Below, in pieces: positions 1 through 7,602 of a stretch of 64,000 nucleotides of DNA. Source of the DNA: an uncultured Lentisphaerota bacterium (GTDB lineage: Bacteria > Verrucomicrobiota > Kiritimatiellia > CAIQIC01); assembly GCA_903896925.1 (NCBI GenBank), contig CAITZM010000057.1:57497-121496 (forward strand), given 5' to 3'. The position numbers and the translations under genes are program-made. How positions within the stretch are numbered: position 1 is the stretch's first letter; each line of letters begins with the position of its first letter. The notes below the pieces were generated by a model that did no database searches, was not told the origin of the DNA, and saw nothing but the letters and a program-made list of their open reading frames with translations.

Positions 1-711
1 GTCCACGCCGTTGCAGGGGGAGACATAGACGTAGTCGCCATCGATCAGCGGCGAACCGGAGGAGGCGTCCTGCACCCACCCATCCACGTATTTCTCCGAG
101 AGCATCGAGAAAACCCAGTGGAAACCGCCGACCTGGCTGCGGAAGAACGGCGGCTTCTGCGCGGAGCCCTCGGTGGACCACGTGATGTTGGTCAGGCCTG
201 CGTTTGCCGACTGATCCTTGCCCGTGGCGTCGAGGCAGAAGACCTCGTCGCGGTTGGAGACAAAGTAGAGCCGGTTGCTTTCGATGGTCGGCGTGGAGCA
301 GACGCCGAGATCGAGGGTGTCGTAGTTGTAGATTTTCAGCGTGGTGATGAACTGCGGGATGTCGAACTGCCAGAGGGTGCGCCCGGTGTCCTCGTCGAGT
401 GCGGAGACCAGCCCGGCCTTCTTGCCGTTGCTGGTGCCGATGAAGATGCGGCCGTCGGCGATGACCGGGCCGCCGTAGGCGTGGGTATGGAATTTCGCGC
501 GCCACTTCAGGTTCGTCGTTTTCGGTGCGTTGGTGGAGTCGAGATGCATCGTGCCGGGGACGAATTCGGCGGGCAGATTGGTTTCCGGCGAGACGGCGTT
601 GCGTGCGTTGTCGCCAAAGAACGTCGGCCAGTCGCCGGCCTGCGCCGCCAGCGTGATCACACAACCAGCCAGCACCAGGCCACTTTTGATTGATTTCATT
701 GATTCGTTCAT
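1..711 (-). CDS. Exported PQQ-like beta-propeller protein (3' part outside window)
   Basis: The open reading frame enters from the left edge, so only the first 237 codons are visible. A hydrophobic signal segment (GLVLAGCVITLAAQA) precedes the mature start GDWPTFFGDNARN, which carries the W-P-x-[WF]-x-G signature of the neighbouring propeller proteins. One PQQ-like repeat is clear (SALDEDTGRTLWQFD), with the D-x-x-T-G-x-x-x-W pattern, followed by CLDATGKD. It is probably a periplasmic beta-propeller; no cofactor or substrate can be deduced. ATG at 711 lies 13 bases after the stop of the upstream gene, and a second in-frame ATG at 699 has a better spaced AGGA, so the start may be 12 bases later. 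It is the last visible gene of the minus-strand row running down from 10512. Confidence 0.85.
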   Translation of the reverse strand, partial: MNESMKSIKSGLVLAGCVITLAAQAGDWPTFFGDNARNAVSPETNLPAEFVPGTMHLDSTNAPKTTNLKWRAKFHTHAYGGPVIADGRIFIGTSNGKKAGLVSALDEDTGRTLWQFDIPQFITTLKIYNYDTLDLGVCSTPTIESNRLYFVSNRDEVFCLDATGKDQSANAGLTNITWSTEGSAQKPPFFRSQVGGFHWVFSMLSEKYVDGWVQDASSGSPLIDGDYVYVSPCNGVD

Positions 712-724
712 CCTGTTTTGTCGC

Positions 725-2524
725 TCACGGCTTCATTTCGCCTTTGTCGTATATGGCCCAGAGCCATTTTCCATGCACGATATAGAGAGCGCTGTTGGCG
801 ACGCAAGGGGTGCTGGAGCTGGTCGTCGTTTTGGCGTCCAAGGTGCAGAGCACCTTCAATGTCTTGTCTGCGGCGAGGACGGATTTGCCGACAAACACTT
901 TCCCGTCCGCGACCACCAAGGCGGAGCTCAACAGCCCGCGGTCGCTCTTGAGCTCGTAGGACCAGTAGCTTTGGCCGGTGTCAGCGTCCAGGCAGTGGAC
1001 GACGCTGTTTTCGGCAATGACGAACACCAGCCCGTCGGCGATGGCCATGGTGGTCAGCGTCGCGTTCAGCTGGTCGTAGCTCCACACCTTGCCGCTCCGG
1101 GTGATGTCGCCGGTCTGGGTCGGATCGATGCAAACCAGATAGCCCCTGCTGTTTTGCAGGCCGTGGTTCGGATCCCCGCCGATCGCCACATATACCCGGT
1201 TCCGATAAAACACCGGCGTGGAAACGATGTCGCAGGGATGCGGCTGGCCATCGCCTTTGCACTGGTGGGAATAGAACGGAGCGTTGCGGTATTCCGGCGG
1301 CAGGCAATCGAACCACCAGATTTTTTTCAGGAGCGGCACGTCGGGCACCTTGGCCGCAGGCACGGCATCCACCGGCGTGACCTGCGCAATTCTGTTTGAG
1401 AAACGGAACTCCAGCGGCAGCGCGGGCTTGGGCATGTTGGCGAGCAGGTTGAACTGCCTGGCGTATTCCGCGGGAGTGAGTCCGGCGGTGTCTTTGTTCT
1501 CCACATCGATGAAGCTCACGATCGGCCCGCGCAGCGCGTTCGTGACCCACCGGTCGGGCGCGACTGGTGCCGCGGAATCCACCGGTTCGAATGCGTAACA
1601 GATGCTGTTCCCGCCGGCGAACAGTATTTGCGGATGGCCCTTGACCACCGCGAGCGAAGGCGATGACCACTGGCCGCGCCAGGTCTGCTCGCCCAGTTGC
1701 TCGTCGTCGCGCGCGACCAGCTGTCCGGTGCGCTTGTTGAACGCCACGTAGCTCGGCGCGAGCGGAGAAAACGGCTGCTTCTTGTTTTTATAGCGCCCGT
1801 TGCCGGTGCAGACATAAACCATGTCGCCATGCACCAGCACCGAGCAACTGGCGGCGTGATCCACCACCGATTGTAATTTGTCCGCCATGTCATAGCGCCA
1901 CACGACGTGCTGGTCGGAGCCCGCGCCGCTGGCGGCGGTGGGCGCATTGAGCCACGAGTTCAGGTCCACGCACAGGGCCTCGACATAGGGCGTCACCACA
2001 TAGAGTCGGTCGCCCTCGATCGTCGGCGTCGAACACACCCCCCAGTTTTCACCCCGGCCTGGCGGGCGACGGCAGATGAACCGGCCCAGCTCGCGCCCGG
2101 TTCTTTCATCGAGACAGAGGATCGTCGCGTTGGTGGAGGGCACGCCCGTCGTGCCGAGAAACACCCTGCCCTGGCTCACCACCGGGCTACCGAAGGTCTT
2201 GCCGCCGACCCGGGCGACCCACTTGATGTTCTTGGTGGTGGCCAGATTAACGGTGTCGTTGTCCGTATCGACCCCAAGGGCATAGCCAGCCGGGAGCCCC
2301 TTTTCCGATTCAGAAGCCATGTTGCGCCCGGGCTTGCCACCCCACATCGGCCAGTCGGCGGCGCACGCAGAAAGAGAAGCCCAAAACCCGAATAACAAAA
2401 TCCAAAACAAATTCGAAGATGCAGAAAACCCAAACAGAAAAGCAAACGGCTGCGTTTGGCTTTCCTTTGGGTTTTTGGGTTGGAATTTAGTTTGGATTTT
2501 AGATTTCGGATTTCGGATTTTCAT
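725..2524 (-). CDS. PQQ-like beta-propeller lipoprotein with repeat-encoded signal peptide
   Basis: 599 residues. After an odd Lys/Asn/Gln-rich start there is a Phe/Leu/Trp-rich hydrophobic stretch ending in ASLSAC, a good lipobox, then AADWPMWGGKPGRN, the same mature motif as its neighbours. PQQ-like repeats include CLDERTGRELGRF, FNKRTGQLVARD and CLDADTGQSYWSY. It is likely anchored in the outer or inner membrane as a beta-propeller; its job is unknown. The first 47 codons or so are encoded by a dispersed AT-rich inverted repeat (2384-2524), so the secretion signal appears to come from the repeat. No Shine-Dalgarno site is seen before ATG 2524; a longer in-frame reading to 2917 overlaps the upstream gene and is rejected. 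The stop codon is 20 bases from the upstream gene's end. Confidence 0.85.
   Translation of the reverse strand: MKIRNPKSKIQTKFQPKNPKESQTQPFAFLFGFSASSNLFWILLFGFWASLSACAADWPMWGGKPGRNMASESEKGLPAGYALGVDTDNDTVNLATTKNIKWVARVGGKTFGSPVVSQGRVFLGTTGVPSTNATILCLDERTGRELGRFICRRPPGRGENWGVCSTPTIEGDRLYVVTPYVEALCVDLNSWLNAPTAASGAGSDQHVVWRYDMADKLQSVVDHAASCSVLVHGDMVYVCTGNGRYKNKKQPFSPLAPSYVAFNKRTGQLVARDDEQLGEQTWRGQWSSPSLAVVKGHPQILFAGGNSICYAFEPVDSAAPVAPDRWVTNALRGPIVSFIDVENKDTAGLTPAEYARQFNLLANMPKPALPLEFRFSNRIAQVTPVDAVPAAKVPDVPLLKKIWWFDCLPPEYRNAPFYSHQCKGDGQPHPCDIVSTPVFYRNRVYVAIGGDPNHGLQNSRGYLVCIDPTQTGDITRSGKVWSYDQLNATLTTMAIADGLVFVIAENSVVHCLDADTGQSYWSYELKSDRGLLSSALVVADGKVFVGKSVLAADKTLKVLCTLDAKTTTSSSTPCVANSALYIVHGKWLWAIYDKGEMKP
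2384..2524. repeat. AT-rich dispersed inverted repeat, family A copy 1
   Basis: The left arm (about 2384-2450) and right arm (about 2454-2522) pair imperfectly over some 60 bases around a short GC centre. The arms are made of units such as CCGAAATC, AAAATCCAAA and CCCAAAAACCC. The composition is far more AT-rich than the surroundings. A second copy lies at 53731-53936. The element covers the whole signal-peptide region of the gene whose ATG is at 2524. Confidence 0.8.
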
Positions 2525-2544
2525 GCCGTGCGTGCAGGCGCGTC

Positions 2545-4302
2545 TCACTTGGCCGTTGCTGCTTTCGCTTCCTCGATGCAGAACAGGTGCAGTTTGCCGC
2601 GGATGTAGAGGCGGTTGCCGAGGGGCGCGGGGCTGGCGCCGCATTCTTCTTCCTTGCCGACCTCGCCTTTGCCGATCAGCTCGAATTTGTCGCCGGGCCG
2701 GAGCAGGTAGGCGACGCCCTTGCGGCTGAGCAGCACCAGCTTGTCGCCGACGATGGTCGGCGAGGCGTAGAAGCGGTCCTCGATCTCGTGCTGCCACCTG
2801 GCCTTGCCGGTCTGCAGGTCGGCGCAGGTCACCATGCCCTCGCTGTCCACGATGTAGAACCGCTGCCCGTCGCTGACCGGGCTGGTCGCATCGGGCACGC
2901 CGTTCTCGGCCTTCCACGTGAATTTCGCCTCGCCCGGCTTCACCCCGAAGATGGCGGTGTTCGGCGCGATGGCGACGATCATGTTGGAGGCCAGGATGGG
3001 CGACGGCGCCACGTCACTTTCGAGGCAGCCGACATGCCAGAGCTCCGCGCCGTCGAGCGGGTTGTAGGCGCACAGCAGCGGCGCGGCCACGGTCAGCAAC
3101 TGCGGCTTGCCGTCCACCTCGACGAGCGTCGGCGAGCTCCACGAGCCGGCGACGGCGCGCGGCTTCTGCCACAGGTCCTTGCCGGTCGCGATGTCCAGCG
3201 CGAGCAGCTTTGACTGGTTGTCTTCCACCACGCCACGGTCGATCTGGATGAGCAGGCGGTCCTGGTAGAGCGCGAGCGAGGCGGCGAAGCCGTAGTTGTT
3301 TTCCAGCGGGCCGATGTTGCGCGCCCAGACCTGCTTGCCCGCGAGGTCGAACGCGGCGACCTCGCCGTTCGGGAAGAGCGTGTAGACGCGGCGCCCGTCG
3401 GTCGCAGGCGTCGGCGCGGAGAGGCCGGTGTCGTCGCCGACCTTCGGCGGCGCGGGCCGCGCGCCGCCGGCGACCTTGAGGATGGCCGACCAGAGCAGCT
3501 TCCCGGTGTCCGCGTCGAAGCGGAAGACGCAGTTCGAAGCCTCGTCGGCGCCGGTCAGGAAGACGGAGTTGCCCCAGACGATCGGCGAGCTCATGCCGGC
3601 CAACGGCATGGCGGACTGCCAGCGCACGTTGACGCCGGTCGCCGCGTTCCAGTTGGTGGGAATCTGGGCGGTCGGGTTGACGCCCGAGCCGTCCGGGCCG
3701 CGGAAGCTCGGCCAGTTTTTCCGGACCTCGTCCATGGTGGGGAAAGCCGGGGCCGCCGCCACCGGGTTGCCGCCGCCCGTCGCGACGGCGGATGCAGCCG
3801 GCGCGGGCGGCGCCGGCAGTTGGGCCGGATGTCGCGTGAGCAGCGCGACGAAGGCGACGATGATCGCCAGCATGGCGACGACAGCAAGGGCGGTGACCTG
3901 GCGCATATGCATTTCCTCAACGTGTTGGGCGGGGCGTGAAGGGAGGTGCGGCGCGGGCCGCGGGCGGAAAACAAGCACGCCGTGCGCGCCGAGCAGGAAC
4001 AGCACCAGCCCGCCGAGCAGCAGCGTGCGGGCGGTGGCGTGCGACAGGTTCAGGCGGCGGAAGGTGTCCAGACGGAGCTGCTGGTCGAGCGCCCGGATCT
4101 GCTGCTTCAGCGCCTCGTCCTTCGGCTGCTTGCGCAACTGCTCGTGCAGGCGCGCCAACTCCGGCGCATTTACCAGCGCCGCCACCTTGCCCTGAGCCTG
4201 CGTCCATGCCAGCAGCCCGCCGAGCGCGGCGCTGAACACGGCCGCAGAAAGCATGAGCGCGAAAGAAACGTGTCGCAGCATATGTTGATGACGATCTTTC
4301 AT
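2545..4302 (-). CDS. Membrane-anchored PQQ-like beta-propeller protein
   Basis: 585 residues. Three membrane segments are visible at about 11-33, 92-112 and 136-155. A charged, helix-prone stretch separates the first two, and a Pro/Ala/Gly linker (157-190) follows the third. The propeller begins at NWPSFRGPDGSG (196-207) and shows repeats such as FDADTGKLLWS, LDIATGKDLWQ and ADLQTGKARWQ. The C-terminal propeller should face the periplasm. The N-terminal helices are unusual for this family and could dock it to the NapH-like protein encoded just upstream. ATG 4302 has only a weak ribosome site; Met8 (4281) is an alternative. Electron transfer is inferred from context, not from visible catalytic residues. 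Confidence 0.85.
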   Translation of the reverse strand: MKDRHQHMLRHVSFALMLSAAVFSAALGGLLAWTQAQGKVAALVNAPELARLHEQLRKQPKDEALKQQIRALDQQLRLDTFRRLNLSHATARTLLLGGLVLFLLGAHGVLVFRPRPAPHLPSRPAQHVEEMHMRQVTALAVVAMLAIIVAFVALLTRHPAQLPAPPAPAASAVATGGGNPVAAAPAFPTMDEVRKNWPSFRGPDGSGVNPTAQIPTNWNAATGVNVRWQSAMPLAGMSSPIVWGNSVFLTGADEASNCVFRFDADTGKLLWSAILKVAGGARPAPPKVGDDTGLSAPTPATDGRRVYTLFPNGEVAAFDLAGKQVWARNIGPLENNYGFAASLALYQDRLLIQIDRGVVEDNQSKLLALDIATGKDLWQKPRAVAGSWSSPTLVEVDGKPQLLTVAAPLLCAYNPLDGAELWHVGCLESDVAPSPILASNMIVAIAPNTAIFGVKPGEAKFTWKAENGVPDATSPVSDGQRFYIVDSEGMVTCADLQTGKARWQHEIEDRFYASPTIVGDKLVLLSRKGVAYLLRPGDKFELIGKGEVGKEEECGASPAPLGNRLYIRGKLHLFCIEEAKAATAK

Positions 4303-4310
4303 AACCCGAC

Positions 4311-4506
4311 CCCGGAGTGCTGGAGTGGTGGAGTATTGGAGTGATGGAAACCGTCAGAGGGCGTGGGAATAGAATGGCGGTTGGGCGTCGCAAGCGACGC
4401 CCCTACATGGCCGATGTCGTAGGGGCTGCGCTTGCGCAGCCCGCGACAGAGCCGGGAATGCTGCTCATTACTCCAGTACTCCATCAATCCAACACTCCAT
4501 TCTTCC
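4311..4506. repeat. Dispersed inverted repeat, family B copy 1 (TGGAGTGATGG type)
   Basis: The left arm (about 4311-4350) reads as runs of TGGAGTGGTGGAGTATTGG. The right arm (about 4467-4506) is its imperfect reverse complement. The interior holds another palindrome pair of family C (4383-4442), so one element is nested in another. The last codons of the iron-sulfur membrane gene (stop 4484-4486) lie inside the right arm. A related copy is at 51543-51672. Confidence 0.75.
4383..4442. repeat. REP-like inverted pair, family C copy 1
   Basis: Two short palindromes, GGGCGTCGCAAGCGACGCCC and GGGCTGCGCTTGCGCAGCCC, lie head to head around a 12-base spacer. Each carries a TAC/GTA tail on the spacer side, so a GTAG-type head precedes each palindrome. 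Copies with the same head occur at 45766-45840 and 55622-55702. Confidence 0.75.
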
Positions 4507-5734
4507 CCTGCCGCCGTTTGTGTTCCTGCGGGCAAAAATCGAAGCAGCGCGCGCAGGCCACGCAGCGTACGGCGTCGGTCTCGTACTCCGGCCGCCGCGG
4601 CCGCCACGCCAGCGCGATCAGCTTCAGCCCGACGACTAGGCCGACCCACACGCCGCACAGGCGGCCGGCGAGCACATAGCGGGCGACGAGCGCGTGCGCC
4701 TCGGCAAACAGCTTCTCCGGGGCGGTGCCTTCGGCGCGGAACGCCACCGAGGCGTCGGTGGCGCCCGGCACCGCGCCCGCATCCTCCAGATGCACGCGTT
4801 CGGCGAGCGCGACGGTGGGGTGCGCCTTCGCGAGCGAGTCGCCGGAGAGGCCACCGAGCCACAGGCCGGAGACGATGACGAGCGGCAGCAGCGCGCAGCG
4901 GATGGCCAGGCGGCGCTTGTCCTCCGGCGTCGGGTCGATCTGCTGCGCCTTGGGCGTGACCTTGTTGATGGCGTTGAACGGGCAGGCATCCTGGCAGCGC
5001 CGGCACTGCGTGCATTTGTCGGGCGTGATCCGCGCGCGCCAGCGCGAGACGCTGCCCGCGAGACCGAGCAGCACGCCGTAGGGACAGAGGAAGCGGCAGT
5101 AGGGCCGGCCGATGAACATGCTCAGCAGCAGAAAAATAACGCCGGTCAGGATCATCGTCAGGCTGCCGGTCAGGCGGAAGATCTGCACGAAGGGATCGAA
5201 GCGACAGATGATGTAGCCGCCGCCGGTCGCCGCGAAGACCACGGCGAGGCCGAGGTAGACGTAGGCCAGCAGGCGCAGGCCGTGTTCGAGCCAGACCGGC
5301 AGGCGCACGGGCTTCAGCAGCATCACGTCCTGGAACGCGCCGTGCGGGCAGACCGCCGCGCAGAAGACGCGGCCGAAGAACAGGGCAAAGACCAGCGGCA
5401 GCACGCCGAACGCGAGCACGGTGACGGGCACGGCGTAGGTGGAGTCGAACAGCGCCTGCGTGAGGTTCTGAATGCTGCCAATGGCGCATACGCAGCCGTT
5501 GCGCCAGAACCCGAAATAGAGCAGCGAGAAGAGGCTCAGCAGCACCACCTCGCGCCGCGCCCGCCGGCGCAGCACCAGCCAGGTGGCCAACGCCAGGCAG
5601 ATGCAGAGCACGACGATGTCGAGGTAGTCGAGCGCGCCGGCGCGCGGCGGCGGCGCGGTCATGTGCGGCAGCTGGTGGCCGGTCTCGGTGAACTGCGGCG
5701 GAGGGAACCGCTGGTTGATCGGGGCCGCGGTCAC
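4484..5734 (-). CDS. NapH/NosR-like membrane 4Fe-4S protein
   Basis: 416 residues, polytopic. It shows the two C-x3-C-P motifs of NosR/NapH/RdxA-type quinol-linked proteins (FCAAVCPHG at 124-132 and YCRFLCPYG at 212-220), an extra C-x-C (81, 83), and two ferredoxin motifs: C241-x2-C244-x2-C247-x3-C251-P and C391-x2-C394-x2-C397-x3-C401-P. In known relatives such proteins carry electrons between the quinone pool and periplasmic partners. It lacks the N-terminal FMN-binding domain of NosR; a soluble loop of about 60 residues (295-355) lies between the last helices. GTG 5734 overlaps the upstream stop (GTGA). The final residues GKNGVLD are encoded by a dispersed repeat, so the C-terminus may have been altered. 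Confidence 0.88.
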   Translation of the reverse strand: MTAAPINQRFPPPQFTETGHQLPHMTAPPPRAGALDYLDIVVLCICLALATWLVLRRRARREVVLLSLFSLLYFGFWRNGCVCAIGSIQNLTQALFDSTYAVPVTVLAFGVLPLVFALFFGRVFCAAVCPHGAFQDVMLLKPVRLPVWLEHGLRLLAYVYLGLAVVFAATGGGYIICRFDPFVQIFRLTGSLTMILTGVIFLLLSMFIGRPYCRFLCPYGVLLGLAGSVSRWRARITPDKCTQCRRCQDACPFNAINKVTPKAQQIDPTPEDKRRLAIRCALLPLVIVSGLWLGGLSGDSLAKAHPTVALAERVHLEDAGAVPGATDASVAFRAEGTAPEKLFAEAHALVARYVLAGRLCGVWVGLVVGLKLIALAWRPRRPEYETDAVRCVACARCFDFCPQEHKRRQGKNGVLD

Positions 5735-6279
5735 TTCCGGCCCTCAAGCGTCTTGAAGAGGTACGGCTTGCCGGCCGGCACACGGCTGATCGCCTGCACC
5801 GGGCACGCCTTGGCGATGGAGCACTCGTTGCAGTTCAGGCAGCGGTCGTGGCGGATCTGCAGGTGGAACGAGCCGTTGCCGAACAGCGTGCAGCCCTTGA
5901 CGCATTTGGCGCAGCCGACGCAGAGCGGTTCGTTGATCGAGTATTCGTAGTAGGGGTCCTCGATGAACTTGCGGACGATCGCGCCGGTGGGGCAGAGCTG
6001 GTTTTCCGCGCCGGTGTTGAGCTTGTTCGGCTGCGGCTCGAAGTAGCCGGTGCAGAAGTCGCAGTAGCCGCAGATGTCGTAGAACTGGACGCACTTGACC
6101 GCGGAAAGCTCCAGCACGCATTCGGTGGCGCACTTGCCGCACGAGGTGCATTTCCACGGATCGATCTGCCAGACGGTGTGCGCCGCCTGGGCGCTCTGCG
6201 CCAGCCGGCCCGCGAGCCCGCCGAGCCCGAGCACCGCCGCCACGCGCGCAAGGCCGCCGAAGAATACGCGCCGCTTCAT
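5731..6279 (-). CDS. Tat-exported polyferredoxin (four 4Fe-4S type)
   Basis: 182 residues. A twin-arginine start (KRRVFFGG) and hydrophobic stretch lead to the mature protein near residue 33. Seventeen cysteines are present: 44, 47, 50, 54; 63; 70, 73, 76; 96; 120, 123, 126, 130; 147, 150, 153, 159. The spacing fits the DmsB/NrfC class with about four [4Fe-4S] clusters. A periplasmic electron-relay role is expected, most simply passing electrons to or from the NapH-like protein, whose gene overlaps it by 4 bases. ATG 6279 overlaps the stop of the preceding microprotein gene (ATGA), so the three are translationally coupled. A MauM/NapG-type label would also fit; the exact partner is unknown. 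Confidence 0.9.
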   Translation of the reverse strand: MKRRVFFGGLARVAAVLGLGGLAGRLAQSAQAAHTVWQIDPWKCTSCGKCATECVLELSAVKCVQFYDICGYCDFCTGYFEPQPNKLNTGAENQLCPTGAIVRKFIEDPYYEYSINEPLCVGCAKCVKGCTLFGNGSFHLQIRHDRCLNCNECSIAKACPVQAISRVPAGKPYLFKTLEGRK

Positions 6280-6452
6280 GGTAGTGCCTGCTTTTGCGGC
6301 AGCGTGCAGTTGGCGAAGAGTGCGCAGCTGTCACACGCGCCGGCCTGCGCGCAGACCTGCGAGCGCCGCACGAGCGTCACGCCCAGCAGAGCAAGCAGCC
6401 CCGCGAGCAGCGCGCGGGCGAAATCGCGCCGGGTTTGGATTACAAATTTCAT
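6276..6452 (-). CDS. 58-residue four-cysteine membrane microprotein
   Basis: A twin-arginine-like start (QTRRDFARA, residues 6-14) runs into one hydrophobic helix (12-28). A short tail follows with C34-x5-C40-x2-C43-x5-C49. The four cysteines look suited to a metal or Fe-S site outside the cytoplasmic membrane. The gene overlaps the polyferredoxin start (ATGA), which strongly supports translation. An upstream ATG at 6485 in the same frame is possible, but that segment is repeat-derived, so I start at Met 6452. I recall similar small RRDF...CxxC proteins beside ferredoxin/NapH genes but cannot name a family. Confidence 0.72.
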   Translation of the reverse strand: MKFVIQTRRDFARALLAGLLALLGVTLVRRSQVCAQAGACDSCALFANCTLPQKQALP

Positions 6453-6460
6453 CGGACTTT

Positions 6461-6575
6461 TTACAGAAGGCAACGAAGCGAACAAAGAAGAAGGGAGGTG
6501 TTGTTACCCAGCAAACCCTTCGTTATCTTGGTTAACTTCTGTTCAATCCTTCCTGTTTTCATTTCTGTTGCGACT
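6461..6575. repeat. Dispersed inverted repeat (ACAGAAGG..AACGAAG type)
   Basis: The left arm at 6461-6498 (ACAGAAGGCAACGAAG and following) pairs imperfectly with 6515-6552 (CCTTCGTTATC...AACTTCTGTTC). A further partial unit runs to about 6575. It lies between the NHL gene and the microprotein gene. It encodes the last residues of the NHL protein (PPKTQSQQK) and the leader ahead of the microprotein ATG. Confidence 0.65.
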
Positions 6576-7602
6576 GTGTTTTCGGTGGTTCTTCCGCTTT
6601 TGGCGCAAAAATCCGGATATTTCCCGTGGTCGGGTCGAGCGCGAGCACGCGGCCGGCCGAGTCGCACGCGACGCGGTAGACCGGCAGCGTCTGTTCGTGT
6701 TTGACCAGCTGCGTGTGTCCGGCGACCAGGCCCACGAACTTGCCCTTCGCGTCGTAGATCTTGATGCGGACTAGGCCCTTTTCACTGGTGACGAACCGGC
6801 CGTCCGGCAACCGCGTGAAATGCGCCGGGTTACAGCAGCCGCAGAAACCTTCCGCGCACATCGCCGGCTGGCCCCAACCGAGTTCGAACTTGCCGTCGAG
6901 CGTGTAGGCCTGCACCTGGTGCCGACCGGGGTTGGCCACCCACAGCAGTCCGTCGGCGCCGGTCAGCAGGTGGAAATAGGGGCTCGGCACGAGGAAGCCG
7001 GGATTGCCGTCGCCGTTGCCGAATTTTCCGAAGCGGCCGGCCACCTTGCCTTGCGCATCGAAACGGACCACCTCGCGGTTGCCGGCGTCGGCCACAAACA
7101 CGGCCTCGCCGGCGACGGCGATGGCGGTGAGGTGGGCCTTGGCGCCGAGCGATTCGCTCTTCAGGAGCAGCTTGCCCGCGCTGTCGAAAACTTCAAAATG
7201 GTCCAGGAATGCCACACCCACGCGGCCCTGTTCGGCGGCCACGACGGCCAGCGGGTGGTCGCCCAACGTCAGGGTCGCCTGAGGTTGGCCGTCCTTCCCG
7301 AAGATTTTGATGACCTGGTCGCCACCGACGTAGAGCAGATCCCCTGCGCCGACGGCGAGGCAGGAGGGCGTCTGCAAGCCGGTGGCGAGCTGGCCGGCTT
7401 CGGCGTACAGCAGCAGTGCCGGGTCCACCCGCTCGTACTCGCTGACGTCGTAGGTGAAGCGCTTGTCCAGCGGCTTGCGGTCCTTGGGCGCGGTCGTCTG
7501 GGGCGCCTGGTCGCAGCCGGAGAGCCAGCCGGCGACGCCGCCGGTGGCGAGCAGGCCCGCGTTCAGGAAGCCGCGGCGGTTCAATTTTTGCTTCTCGCTC
7601 AT
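6559..7602 (-). CDS. NHL/six-bladed beta-propeller lipoprotein with Tat signal
   Basis: 347 residues. NRRGFLNAG (8-16) is a Tat motif and GWLSGC ends in Cys30, a lipobox, so a Tat lipoprotein is likely. NHL-type blades follow (for example VFVADAGNREVVRFDAQGKVAGRFG and LLWVANPGRHQVQAYTLDGK). A cluster C249-x4-C254-x-C256-C257 (CAEGFCGCCNP) sits in one blade and might bind metal or form disulfides. ATG 7602 overlaps the end of the upstream gene (ATGA), so the two are coupled. I infer a structural or sensing propeller within the redox row; no enzymatic residues are evident. The C-terminal PPKTQSQQK is encoded by a dispersed repeat. Confidence 0.85.
   Translation of the reverse strand: MSEKQKLNRRGFLNAGLLATGGVAGWLSGCDQAPQTTAPKDRKPLDKRFTYDVSEYERVDPALLLYAEAGQLATGLQTPSCLAVGAGDLLYVGGDQVIKIFGKDGQPQATLTLGDHPLAVVAAEQGRVGVAFLDHFEVFDSAGKLLLKSESLGAKAHLTAIAVAGEAVFVADAGNREVVRFDAQGKVAGRFGKFGNGDGNPGFLVPSPYFHLLTGADGLLWVANPGRHQVQAYTLDGKFELGWGQPAMCAEGFCGCCNPAHFTRLPDGRFVTSEKGLVRIKIYDAKGKFVGLVAGHTQLVKHEQTLPVYRVACDSAGRVLALDPTTGNIRIFAPKAEEPPKTQSQQK

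Noticed and set aside
684..720. Possible further repeat at the start of the first gene (AACAGGATGAACGAATCAATG)
   Set aside because: It resembles AACAGGATGAA-type repeats known from related genomes, but only one copy is in the window, so it cannot be supported here.
2525..2917. N-terminal extension of the propeller lipoprotein
   Set aside because: It runs through the 3' part of the neighbouring propeller gene in another frame and has no propeller features; the signal peptide begins at 2524.
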